Shown: positions 1 to 5,814 of the stretch, piece after piece | Position numbering within the stretch: the stretch's first letter is position 1 | Layout of the letters: each line of letters starts with the position of its first letter | Source: Cohaesibacteraceae bacterium | Lineage (GTDB): Bacteria > Pseudomonadota > Alphaproteobacteria > Rhizobiales > Cohaesibacteraceae | Length of the DNA stretch: 5,877 bases | Assembly (NCBI GenBank): GCA_016764535.1 | Contig: JAESRR010000075.1 | Span: forward strand, 3,652-9,528 | Reading direction: 5' to 3' | Program-made: the position numbers and the translations under genes | The notes under the pieces: model-generated | The model's input: the letters and a program-made list of their open reading frames with translations, nothing else | Databases searched by the model: none | Told to the model about the DNA's origin: nothing

Positions 1-377
1 TTTTTGAATTCAAATGTACGGTATTGCTTATGTTCTTCGCCATCCTGCCTGCCTATTATCTGTTCATATAAAACAAGTTCCGTATTTGTGGCGCGTGTCT
101 GGGTGTGGTAATTCCAGATGCCTGACAAATGACCGTTTTTCATTTCACGCGTGCTGTATAACAATTGAACACCAGGAAATTTACTGGCCTTACGCTTGAT
201 TTCACCATTATTGATTTTGAAATGATACGGCAAATAAGCGTTTTCCGGGCCACCCTCGCAGAGCAGTGTGATCCCGTTCAGTTGATCGACTATTGTACCC
301 GCATTGCTAAAATGACCACCAGCGGCAACCTGGGATGTCCCCAAAATACACAGTGTAAATATGACGCTGGTTTTCAT
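1..377 (-). CDS. Secreted protein of unknown function (N-terminal part, cut by the left edge)
   Basis: An open frame of 125 codons runs from an ATG at 377 to the left edge without a stop, so the C-terminus is outside the window. Residues 1-19 look like a Sec signal peptide: Lys2, a hydrophobic core (VIFTLCILG) and a VAA end suited to signal peptidase I cleavage before Gly20. The Cys at residue 10 does not sit in a good lipobox, so I do not call a lipoprotein. The mature part is polar, has a single Cys (residue 40) and alternates short hydrophobic and charged stretches, as in small beta-rich periplasmic proteins. I do not recognise the family. An in-frame GTG at 384-386 is an alternative start (three extra residues) and is better placed, 10 nt after AAGGG. 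Opposite-strand frames over the same DNA look like shadows. Confident that it is coding; function unknown. Confidence 0.7.
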   Translation of the reverse strand, partial: MKTSVIFTLCILGTSQVAAGGHFSNAGTIVDQLNGITLLCEGGPENAYLPYHFKINNGEIKRKASKFPGVQLLYSTREMKNGHLSGIWNYHTQTRATNTELVLYEQIIGRQDGEEHKQYRTFEFK

Positions 378-399
378 TGCTACCACGATAAATTGACCC

Positions 400-428
400 T
401 TGTAGATTGATTGTGAGGCACACTACAA
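400..428 (-). promoter_or_regulatory. Inverted repeat next to the ribosome binding site of the secreted-protein gene
   Basis: TTGTAG and CTACAA form a perfect 6-bp dyad separated by 17 nt in the leader of the secreted-protein gene. On the minus strand the second arm shares its last two bases with the AAGGG that is the best Shine-Dalgarno candidate. It could be a protein-binding operator or a weak hairpin affecting translation. The arm length and spacing are also compatible with chance. Confidence 0.2.
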
Positions 429-664
429 CAGGGTATTAAACGATATCTGAGCCAAAACTGCAGCATTTGTTTCAATATTTAATTACTTGAAATTCATTAG
501 AAAATTCAATCCGGTAAGTTCAAAAGATAATATAAATTGCATCGGATTTTGTGCATTTAGAGGATCAAAATCGTTGAAAATCGAGTGGACCACTGGGTGT
601 TTGAATATAGAAATTGGCAAATTTTGTACTTATCGTTCCTAAATCGACGAGTACCCCAGGCAAT
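429..664. other. AT-rich intergenic stretch with no gene seen
   Basis: Together with the leader to its left, this is about 290 nt between the start of the secreted-protein gene and the stop of the phosphatase, both on the minus strand. No reading frame with protein-like composition is present on either strand. A TTTCAA/TTGAAA dyad (470-475 and 487-492) and a GTACT/AGTAC dyad (626-630 and 650-654) are visible. The second lies just downstream of the phosphatase but has no T-run after it, so no standard terminator can be claimed. The promoter of the secreted-protein gene should lie here, but I see no convincing -35/-10 pair. Confidence 0.5.
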
Positions 665-1267
665 TTAGATCCAGCTTTCAATATGATCAACAAGGCGGCA
701 AACCTGATCTTGTGGCACAGGTAATTTCACTGCTTTTTTATGTGGCACCCCACCCCATAAATGCCGGAATACACGTTGAACCCCGCCGTGTGCGACCAGA
801 ACAGCTGGTGTTTTCAATTCCGAAAGGAAGGGATCAAGTCGCGCGGCAAGCATCGCATAGCTTTCTCCACCCGGCGGTTGGTAATCCCACTTATTTGCTT
901 CTCTGGCTGACCACTCGACGGAGTATTTATTCTCAACTTCAGACAGCGACATACCTTCCCATCTGCCAAATGAAAATTCGATCAACCGCTCATCAATTTC
1001 AAAATCTGTTACATTTACACCCAAATAGCCCGGCTCGGCATTCATCGCATCCAGCATCAATGTCATGGTTTCCCGCGTCCTTCCGAGAGGACTACAAATA
1101 AATCGAAATGCGCTCCAGTCCAGTTGGTGTGCTGCCAGGGCTTTGCCGTTACGTACCGCCTGCCTCTTGCCTTCAGAGTTTAGCGACACATCCTTGCTGC
1201 CTTGAAGGCGGTTACCGGCATTCCATGCCGTCTGTCCGTGCCTTGCAAAATAAATTGGCGGATGCAT
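665..1267 (-). CDS. Histidine phosphatase family protein (phosphoglycerate-mutase-like)
   Basis: A complete 200-residue protein, the usual size for a single-domain member of the histidine phosphatase branch. The N-terminal ARHGQT motif carries the expected phospho-accepting His10 with Arg9. SPLGRTRET (59-67) supplies the second active-site Arg (Arg63), Glu97 in IEFSFGRWEG is the likely acid, and His160 in VAHGG is the second catalytic His. All core residues are therefore present and the enzyme should be active. Substrate cannot be read from sequence: such proteins range from phosphosugar to broad phosphomonoester phosphatases, and the short form argues against a glycolytic mutase. The ATG at 1267 is preceded by GAGAG with a 6-nt gap. 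It lies downstream of fabI on the same strand, but a terminator and a promoter-like element between them suggest separate transcription. No signal peptide or membrane segment is seen, so cytoplasmic. Confidence 0.93.
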   Translation of the reverse strand: MHPPIYFARHGQTAWNAGNRLQGSKDVSLNSEGKRQAVRNGKALAAHQLDWSAFRFICSPLGRTRETMTLMLDAMNAEPGYLGVNVTDFEIDERLIEFSFGRWEGMSLSEVENKYSVEWSAREANKWDYQPPGGESYAMLAARLDPFLSELKTPAVLVAHGGVQRVFRHLWGGVPHKKAVKLPVPQDQVCRLVDHIESWI

Positions 1268-1328
1268 TTTTGGCTCTCGTTTCAGTTGGCAGGTGTTTGA
1301 GCGGAACTTCCCAATAGCACAGCGTTAC

Positions 1329-1358
1329 TTTATACGTTACCAAAACAATTCTGAGCAA
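1329..1358 (-). promoter_or_regulatory. Putative promoter of the histidine phosphatase gene
   Basis: On the minus strand, TTGCTC (1358-1353) and TATAAA (1334-1329) are separated by 18 nt. The -10 matches the sigma-70 consensus at five of six positions, the -35 only at its TTG. Transcription would start near 1322, giving a leader of about 55 nt. It sits a few bases downstream of the fabI terminator, where an independent promoter would be needed. Confidence 0.4.
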
Positions 1359-1362
1359 AAAC

Positions 1363-1388
1363 AAAAAAACCCGGCCAATATGACCGGG
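1363..1388 (-). terminator. Rho-independent terminator of fabI
   Basis: On the minus strand CCCGGTC and GGCCGGG form a 7-bp, GC-rich stem (one G-U pair) with the 5-nt loop ATATT, followed at once by seven T. It begins about 36 nt after the fabI stop. There is no T-run on the plus-strand side, so it acts for fabI only. Confidence 0.9.
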
Positions 1389-1424
1389 CTAATTCTCAAG
1401 CGCCATATTGCGGTTATTGCAGGA

Positions 1425-2234
1425 TCAACCTTTGTCCACTGTGATATCGGGCGCATCGACAGCTTTCATCCCAACCACATGATAACCAGCATCAACATGG
1501 AGAATTTCACCGGTTACAGCGCGGCCCATGTCAGAGAGGAAATATACAGCGCTATCACCCACTTCATCTATTGTCACGGTGCGGCGTAACGGAGAATTAT
1601 ATTCGTTCCATTTGAGGATATATCGAAAATCGCCAATGCCGGACGCTGCCAGTGTTTTAATCGGACCAGCAGAAATAGCATTAACACGAATATTTTGTTT
1701 CCCCAGATCCTCTGCCAGGTAACGCACACTGGTTTCAAGAGCAGATTTGGCAACACCCATCACATTATAATGCGGCATCACTTTTTCCGCGCCATAATAT
1801 GTCAATGTCAGTATAGAACCACCATCCGGCATCAATTTTTCAGCTCTCTGCGCAATTGCAGTGAGTGAATAACAGGAAATGAACATGGTTTTGGTGAAAT
1901 TTTCGCCACTGGTATCAACGTAGCGACCTGTTAATTCATCCTTGTCAGAAAAAGCAACGGCATGAACAACGAAATCCAGTGTTCCCCATTCCTTTTCAAC
2001 TTTTTCAAAAACGGCATCAATGGACGCTTCATCAGTAACATCGCAATCGCCTGCTACAATTGCATCGAGCTTGGCAGATAGTGGTACAACCCGCTTTTTC
2101 AAGGCATCGCCCTGATATGTTAATGCCAGTTCAGCACCGGCTTCACGACAAGCCTTTGCGATTCCCCAAGCGATGGAACGATTGTTGGCAACGCCAAATA
2201 TCAAGCCACGTTTGCCTTGCATCAGTCCCGACAT
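1425..2234 (-). CDS. fabI: Enoyl-[acyl-carrier-protein] reductase (NADH-type) FabI
   Basis: FabI reduces the trans-2-enoyl-ACP double bond, the final step of each round of type II fatty-acid elongation, in the cytoplasm and normally as a tetramer. The 269-residue protein shows the atypical short-chain-dehydrogenase cofactor motif GVANNRSIAWGIA (14-26), CDV (64-66) near the adenine site, and the FabI catalytic pattern Tyr146, Tyr156, Lys163 (Y-x6-K), with the same numbering as E. coli FabI. ISAGPIKTLAASGI (187-200) is the nucleotide/substrate loop region. The C-terminus reads like rhizobial FabI. I choose the ATG at 2234 over an upstream GTG at 2240 because GAGG lies 6 nt before the ATG but directly abuts the GTG. 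The residue aligned to E. coli Gly93, a triclosan contact, is Ala94. The gene is divergent from the dehydrogenase gene to its right and ends at a strong terminator. Confidence 0.97.
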   Translation of the reverse strand: MSGLMQGKRGLIFGVANNRSIAWGIAKACREAGAELALTYQGDALKKRVVPLSAKLDAIVAGDCDVTDEASIDAVFEKVEKEWGTLDFVVHAVAFSDKDELTGRYVDTSGENFTKTMFISCYSLTAIAQRAEKLMPDGGSILTLTYYGAEKVMPHYNVMGVAKSALETSVRYLAEDLGKQNIRVNAISAGPIKTLAASGIGDFRYILKWNEYNSPLRRTVTIDEVGDSAVYFLSDMGRAVTGEILHVDAGYHVVGMKAVDAPDITVDKG

Positions 2235-2240
2235 GCGCAC

Positions 2241-2246
2241 CCTCTT
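2241..2246 (-). promoter_or_regulatory. fabI: Ribosome binding site that fixes the fabI start
   Basis: AAGAGG on the minus strand, with 6 nt (GTGCGC) before the ATG at 2234. The in-frame GTG at 2240 has no space from this site, so it cannot be served by it; the shorter protein is the supported one. Confidence 0.75.
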
Positions 2247-2285
2247 TCAATTTTTTCTACCGCTCGTCCAACAGTAGCCCAGCGG

Positions 2286-2300
2286 CTCATATGGCATGAG
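2286..2300. repeat. Small dyad CTCAT-N5-ATGAG upstream of fabI
   Basis: A perfect 5-bp inverted repeat with a 5-nt spacer centred about 59 nt upstream of the fabI ATG. Its position suits an operator or leader element, but there is no known regulator to match and arms of this length arise often by chance. Confidence 0.2.
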
Positions 2301-2564
2301 ATTGAAAATGCTGCAAGCCGTGTAGCCCTGCATGCACGTCGACAAATACGGTTCATTTTCGAAAATCACCTCTCACAGGGATATTTGCAGCCAATTAGGC
2401 TGGTTAATTGCCCATTTTGATGTTTGAGGAACCCATTTTCCCATTAGCTCTGTTGCAAACTGTATCTAAAAGTGAACGAAACGGTTTATGAAAAACCGGA
2501 AGATCCCGATTGTCAGTGAACCAAAACCGGATTTGATGGAATCAACATTCGAGCGGGTATTCTG

Positions 2565-2600
2565 TTTGGTTTGAAGGATATGGTTAATCAAACTGCCAAA
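2565..2600. repeat. Imperfect inverted repeat upstream of the FAD-dehydrogenase operon
   Basis: TTTGGTTTGA (2565-2574) pairs with TCAAAC (2588-2593) and CAAA (2597-2600), giving ten base pairs with a 3-nt bulge (TGC) and a 13-nt loop. It ends 77 nt before the dehydrogenase start. It may be an operator for a dimeric regulator or a leader hairpin. No T-run follows, so it is not a terminator. Confidence 0.35.
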
Positions 2601-2677
2601 ACCGCACAGCAGGGGTAGAGCAATTGGAGTTACTAAGATAGAATTCGTCATTCCTTCCATTGTTGGCTGACGAATAC

Positions 2678-4093
2678 ATGTCCCTTTCCAAGCAACTTAT
2701 TCAAAAACTGATTTCCATTACCGGATCAACGCATGCCTACACAGATCTACAAGAACAGATCTCGTTTCTGGAAGAACCCCGCAACAAATTTTTTGGAAAA
2801 ACACCGCTTGTTCTACAACCTGGTTGCACGGGAGAAGTCGCTGCCATTCTTCGTTTGGCAAATGAAAATAATATTGGCGTTGTCCCACAGGGCGGCAACA
2901 CAGGCCTTACCGGTGGTCAGGTTCCTGACAATACAAACACACAAGTCATTCTGAACCTTTCCCGTATGAACAAAATTCGGGATATAAATCCTCAAAACAA
3001 CAGTGTCACGGCTGAAGCCGGCGTCGTTCTGGCAACATTGCAAGCAACAGCAGAAGAAGTTGATCGGCTTTTTCCGTTAAGCCTCGGTTCTCAGGGGTCT
3101 TGCCAAATTGGAGGCAATCTATCGACAAATGCCGGAGGCACGAGTGTATTGGCGTATGGTAATACCCGGGATCTGGTACTGGGTATTGAGGTCGTACTTG
3201 CAAACGGGACAATTATCAATCAATTGGGAACCCTGCGGAAAGACAACACCGGATATGATCTAAAGCATCTATTTATCGGGGCGGAGGGCACGCTCGGGAT
3301 TATAACAGCTGCAACATTAAAACTATATCCGCGTCCCAAATCGATTTACACCGCATTTGTCGGACTTGATAATCCCGACAAGGCATTGAAGTTCTTCAAT
3401 ATTGCTAAAAACGATGCCGGTTCCATGCTAACCGCGTTCGAATTATTGCCCGTAATTGGACTGGAATTTTCACTTAGACATTTAGACGGCTCGCGTGACC
3501 CACTTACTTGCAAACATCCATGGTATGTACTTCTCGAACTTTCCATATCGACGGGGTCTGTAGACGGGGCATTATTAATTGAATCTATATTCGAACGGGC
3601 TTTCGCCCAAGACCTCTTGAACGATGCAGTACTTGCCGGAAGTATCGAACAAAGCCGTCAGTTTTGGGCACTTCGACATGGCTTGTCAGAAGTACAGCGT
3701 GCTGAAGGCGGTTCGATCAAACATGACATATCAGTCGCAGTTTCAGACATTCCCGAGTTTCTTGAACGCGCTCTCAAAGCAGTCGAAAAGGCAATTCCGG
3801 ACTGTCGCCCCTGCCCGTTTGGACACATGGGAGATGGAAATCTACATTTTAATATTTCTCAACCAGTTGAAGCCGACAAGGCAGAGTTCCTTGCCCGTTG
3901 GGAAGAAATAAATTCGCTGGTACATAATATTGTCATAGAGATGAACGGGTCAATCTCCGCAGAACACGGCATCGGGCAACTGAAAAGAGAAATTCTGAAG
4001 CAAGCGAAAGATCCAGCCTCGTTACGTTTGATGCATATTCTTAAAAAATCTCTTGATCCAAACGGTATCATGAACCCTGGCAAGGTTTTGTAG
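2678..4093 (+). CDS. FAD-linked oxidase; D-2-hydroxyglutarate dehydrogenase-type 2-hydroxyacid dehydrogenase
   Basis: A complete 471-residue flavoprotein of the family containing D-2-hydroxyglutarate, D-lactate (cytochrome) and glycolate (GlcD) dehydrogenases. The N-terminal FAD-binding domain (about 42-220) carries PQGGNTGLTGG (70-80), GSQGSCQIGGNLSTNAGG (137-154) and GAEGTLGI (201-208). The C-terminal FAD-oxidase domain ends in the typical NPGKVL. Residues equivalent, as I recall, to the substrate- and zinc-binding set of bacterial D-2-hydroxyglutarate dehydrogenase are present with matching spacing: Arg333, Ser337 (Thr in the reference), Lys348, His383/His390/Asn392 in GHMGDGNLHFN, and His430 in SAEHGIG. 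It probably oxidises a D-2-hydroxy acid and passes electrons to a quinone or electron-transfer flavoprotein; the substrate is inferred. An in-frame TTG at 2660 would add six residues, but neither start has a clear ribosome site and ATG fits family length. It is first in an operon with a GNAT gene 1 nt downstream. Confidence 0.9.
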   Translation: MSLSKQLIQKLISITGSTHAYTDLQEQISFLEEPRNKFFGKTPLVLQPGCTGEVAAILRLANENNIGVVPQGGNTGLTGGQVPDNTNTQVILNLSRMNKIRDINPQNNSVTAEAGVVLATLQATAEEVDRLFPLSLGSQGSCQIGGNLSTNAGGTSVLAYGNTRDLVLGIEVVLANGTIINQLGTLRKDNTGYDLKHLFIGAEGTLGIITAATLKLYPRPKSIYTAFVGLDNPDKALKFFNIAKNDAGSMLTAFELLPVIGLEFSLRHLDGSRDPLTCKHPWYVLLELSISTGSVDGALLIESIFERAFAQDLLNDAVLAGSIEQSRQFWALRHGLSEVQRAEGGSIKHDISVAVSDIPEFLERALKAVEKAIPDCRPCPFGHMGDGNLHFNISQPVEADKAEFLARWEEINSLVHNIVIEMNGSISAEHGIGQLKREILKQAKDPASLRLMHILKKSLDPNGIMNPGKVL

Positions 4094-4094
4094 T

Positions 4095-4547
4095 ATGGAT
4101 CCAGAGACTCTCATATTTTCGACAATCGCCGAGAGCGATATTCCCGAAATAATTGCCTTATGGAAATTGTGCGGACTGATACGCCCATGGAATGATCCGG
4201 ACAGAGACATTAATATGGCCTTGTCAACAGCGTCATCAACCATCCTGGCTGCCCGGAAAAATTCCACCGCAGAGATTATTTCCAGTGTGATGGTCGGCTA
4301 TGATGGCCACAGGGGCTATGTTTATTATGTTTGCGTACATCCCGATGAACAGTCAAAAGGCTATGGCCGAAAAGTTATGCAGGCAGCAACAACCTGGTTG
4401 CTGGAACAGGGAGTGTGGAAATTACAACTTCTTGTTCGAGGAAGTAATCTGGGTGTTGTCGAATTTTATAAATCAATCGGGTTCGACCAAAGCGATTGTG
4501 TATTGCTCGAAAAATGGATTGATCCTGATGACCCTCGAAAATTATAA
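4095..4547 (+). CDS. ypeA: GNAT family N-acetyltransferase, YpeA-like
   Basis: A complete 150-residue protein with the GCN5-related acetyltransferase fold. Matches to E. coli YpeA as I remember it are strong: LIRPWNDPDRDI (28-39) and MVGYDGHRGYVYYVCVHP (66-83, strand beta 4). The acetyl-CoA pyrophosphate loop QSKGYGR (86-92) fits Q/R-x-x-G-x-G/A. Tyr125 in EFYKSIGF (123-130) is at the position of the usual general acid. It transfers acetyl from acetyl-CoA to an amine; the acceptor of this family is not established. The ATG follows the dehydrogenase stop after one base, and AAGG in the end of the upstream gene (9 nt before the ATG) serves as ribosome site, so the two are likely translationally coupled. 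Cytoplasmic. It converges with the ParA gene, whose stop is about 70 nt beyond; I see no strong plus-strand terminator for this operon. Confidence 0.93.
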   Translation: MDPETLIFSTIAESDIPEIIALWKLCGLIRPWNDPDRDINMALSTASSTILAARKNSTAEIISSVMVGYDGHRGYVYYVCVHPDEQSKGYGRKVMQAATTWLLEQGVWKLQLLVRGSNLGVVEFYKSIGFDQSDCVLLEKWIDPDDPRKL

Positions 4548-4593
4548 ATCCTGTGTCCGGAAAAGAATTCCGTCCCGACTATGCTGCAGCTGT

Positions 4594-4619
4594 AAAAAAC
4601 AAATTGATTGTAAAATTTG
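4594..4619 (-). terminator. Putative rho-independent terminator of the ParA-like gene
   Basis: On the minus strand, just after the ParA stop, CAAATT and AATTTG form a 6-bp stem with an 8-nt loop followed immediately by six T. The T-run and position fit a terminator. The AT-rich stem is weak, so termination may be leaky. Confidence 0.4.
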
Positions 4620-4620
4620 A

Positions 4621-5337
4621 TCAGGCAGCCCTTTTGAAAAATCTTGAAACCGGCATTTTGCGTCGAACCCGTGACTGGATCGGAATTTCCTGAATCACTT
4701 CCGACACAAACCGCCTTACGTTCAACTGGGCCTTGTCCAGATTGCTGACTTTACGAGGTTTGAGACTTGCCAGGCATCCACCAAAATCAAACAGATCCCT
4801 GAATACGGCTCTTTCTGCAATTGCTGTTCCAAGGACCCTGACACCTTTGGCAGACAGGAACCCCTGCACCGTCTTCATGGCACGGGTAGTAACGGCTGGA
4901 TTTATCCGTGAAAGCACCACAGCATGCTTGATAGGCCGGCGCGTAACCTTTTGTAACTCTCCAATCAGTTCCAGAGTTCTTGCACCTCCACGCGCATCCA
5001 TTGCACAGCCCTGAATGGGGATCAGAACAAGATCCGAAAGACTGAGGGCCATACCCACCAGAGGGCTCATTTCTCCGGCAAGGTCGATTATGAAGTAATC
5101 ATAGTTTTCACATTGCTCATTTATTTGACACTGCAGGTTTGCAGGTGACACCCTGTTGATCACTGACAGGTTGGGACTGATCCCCGGCAACTCTGCCCAT
5201 TGAGAAATCCATTGCTGCGGATCAGCATCAATTATCGCAACTTTTCGACCCTGTTCTGCGAGTTCGGTTGCCAACAATAACGCAGCGGTGGTCTTGCCAG
5301 CACCACCCTTCGGGTTTGCAAACGATATAACAGGCAT
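4621..5337 (-). CDS. Orphan ParA/MinD-type ATPase
   Basis: A 238-residue P-loop ATPase of the ParA branch with little or no N-terminal DNA-binding domain, as in short plasmid-type ParA and VirC1 proteins. The deviant Walker A motif KGGAGKTT (10-17) has the signature Lys10 and P-loop Lys15; Walker A' is IIDADP (35-40, Asp38) and Walker B is FIIDLAG (82-88, Asp85). Such proteins form ATP-dependent dimers that bind DNA or membrane and position a cargo. I choose the ATG at 5337, which has GGAG 6 nt upstream. A TTG (5364) and an ATG (5349) lie upstream in frame, but this start puts the ATPase motif at the usual distance from the N-terminus. No parB-like gene or parS repeats are visible, so plasmid partition is not supported. 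The last 16 residues are strongly basic (seven Arg/Lys). The neighbouring GNAT gene converges and shares no operon. Confidence 0.92.
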   Translation of the reverse strand: MPVISFANPKGGAGKTTAALLLATELAEQGRKVAIIDADPQQWISQWAELPGISPNLSVINRVSPANLQCQINEQCENYDYFIIDLAGEMSPLVGMALSLSDLVLIPIQGCAMDARGGARTLELIGELQKVTRRPIKHAVVLSRINPAVTTRAMKTVQGFLSAKGVRVLGTAIAERAVFRDLFDFGGCLASLKPRKVSNLDKAQLNVRRFVSEVIQEIPIQSRVRRKMPVSRFFKRAA

Positions 5338-5343
5338 GGTTGT

Positions 5344-5347
5344 CTCC
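5344..5347 (-). promoter_or_regulatory. Ribosome binding site that decides the ParA start
   Basis: GGAG on the minus strand lies 6 nt before the ATG at 5337. It overlaps the upstream in-frame ATG at 5349, so only the inner start can use it. The outer ATG has GGG only 4 nt upstream. Confidence 0.6.
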
Positions 5348-5410
5348 ATTTTCCCGCGTCCCAACCTGTTTCAGGGAGGGCCTCATGGTGCAATGGTTTC
5401 AAATTTATGG

Positions 5411-5439
5411 TTAATAAACAAATAATTACGCTCGTTCAA
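5411..5439 (-). promoter_or_regulatory. Putative promoter of the ParA-like gene
   Basis: On the minus strand TTGAAC (5439-5434) and TATTAA (5416-5411) are separated by 17 nt, each matching the sigma-70 consensus at four of six positions. Transcription would start near 5404, giving a leader of about 67 nt. That leader contains a short palindrome (GAGGGCCTC, 5376-5384) which might be an operator. Confidence 0.35.
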
Positions 5440-5500
5440 TAATTCGTCCGGGCATAAGTATGCTCACGTCATGGCTCCTGTTGGCCGGATGAATGTAGCG

Positions 5501-5523
5501 AAAAATTCCTGGTTTTCGGAATT
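5501..5523 (-). terminator. Weak terminator-like hairpin after the small membrane protein gene
   Basis: AATTCC and GGAATT form a 6-bp stem with an 8-nt loop; on the minus strand the second arm runs into further T, giving GGAATTTTT. It starts about 25 nt after the stop at 5548. The stem is short and the T-run only moderate. Confidence 0.35.
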
Positions 5524-5547
5524 AAAAACAAGCCCCAGTTGACTGTA

Positions 5548-5814
5548 TTAGCGGTTTCTCTTTGGCCCAAACAGTGCCAGCACCAACCAAACCGGCACGA
5601 TAATAATCGCACCCACAATTATATTGGGCACAGACCAGATAACGATCCAGTTAATCGCGACTTCGACAGAATCCAGAACAACGTCCATATCCAGACCAAA
5701 TTCCCTGACAATTTTGTCAGCAGTAATGTCCAGCCATGTCATCACACCGCCGGTAATCAGTGACGCCAGTACGATTAACCAAAATGTATTGAGCGCGCGA
5801 ACAATCCAGGTCAA
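5548..5814 (-). CDS. Small integral membrane protein, DUF6460-like
   Basis: An 88-residue protein with a hydrophobic segment at about residues 8-28, a polar, amphipathic-looking middle (29-57) and a second long hydrophobic stretch (about 58-82), ending in a basic GPKRNR tail that probably lies in the cytoplasm. The pattern 'GGVMTWLDIT' followed by a helix and a GA-rich last membrane span resembles the DUF6460 family of Hyphomicrobiales, from memory only; the function of that family is unknown. The start is TTG at 5814: a stop codon lies 6 nt upstream in frame, the first in-frame ATG (residue 25) would destroy the first membrane segment, and GGAG lies 10 nt before the TTG. The TTG overlaps by two bases the TGA of the preceding frame, which suggests translational coupling. 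Confidence 0.8.
   Translation of the reverse strand: MTWIVRALNTFWLIVLASLITGGVMTWLDITADKIVREFGLDMDVVLDSVEVAINWIVIWSVPNIIVGAIIIVPVWLVLALFGPKRNR

Larger units (their letters stand above)
2247..2677. other. Divergent intergenic region between fabI and the FAD-dehydrogenase operon
   Basis: About 430 nt with no convincing gene; promoters for both neighbours should lie here. I see a CTCAT/ATGAG dyad near fabI and a longer imperfect inverted repeat nearer the operon. Reading plus-strand triplets from 2463, the frame is open to a TGA at 2517-2519 and then open again to a TAG at 2616-2618. The predicted peptide looks protein-like (for example GFDGINIRAGILFGLKDM) but lacks a good start and recognised homology. 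A 64-codon minus-strand frame at 2466-2660 covers the same bases and looks no better. I treat this as non-coding, or at most a remnant. A TAGAAT at 2639-2644 resembles a -10 box for the operon but has no -35 at normal distance. Confidence 0.45.

Noticed and set aside
14..410. Two plus-strand open frames at the left end
   Set aside because: They lie opposite the minus-strand secreted-protein frame, which has a signal peptide and better composition.
712..1317. Plus-strand frames of 129 and 69 codons
   Set aside because: They are antisense to the histidine phosphatase, whose catalytic motifs are all in the minus-strand frame.
1293..1589. Plus-strand 98-codon frame across the phosphatase promoter, the fabI terminator and the fabI 3' end
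   Set aside because: It has no recognisable domain and overlaps clear minus-strand signals and the end of fabI.
2235..2240. Two-residue longer FabI from the GTG at 2240
   Set aside because: The ribosome site directly abuts this GTG; only the ATG at 2234 has proper spacing.
2466..2660. Minus-strand 64-codon frame in the intergenic region
   Set aside because: Hydrophobic but with no recognised family; it would overlap the operon's upstream signals. Not supported as a gene.
4553..4575. Hairpin CGGAA-AAGAA-TTCCG after the acetyltransferase gene as a terminator
   Set aside because: The stem is only 5 bp and no T-run follows on the plus strand.
5376..5384. GAGGGCCTC palindrome in the ParA leader as an operator or parS-like site
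   Set aside because: It is a single short palindrome with no repeated copies; it does not resemble the known chromosomal parS consensus.
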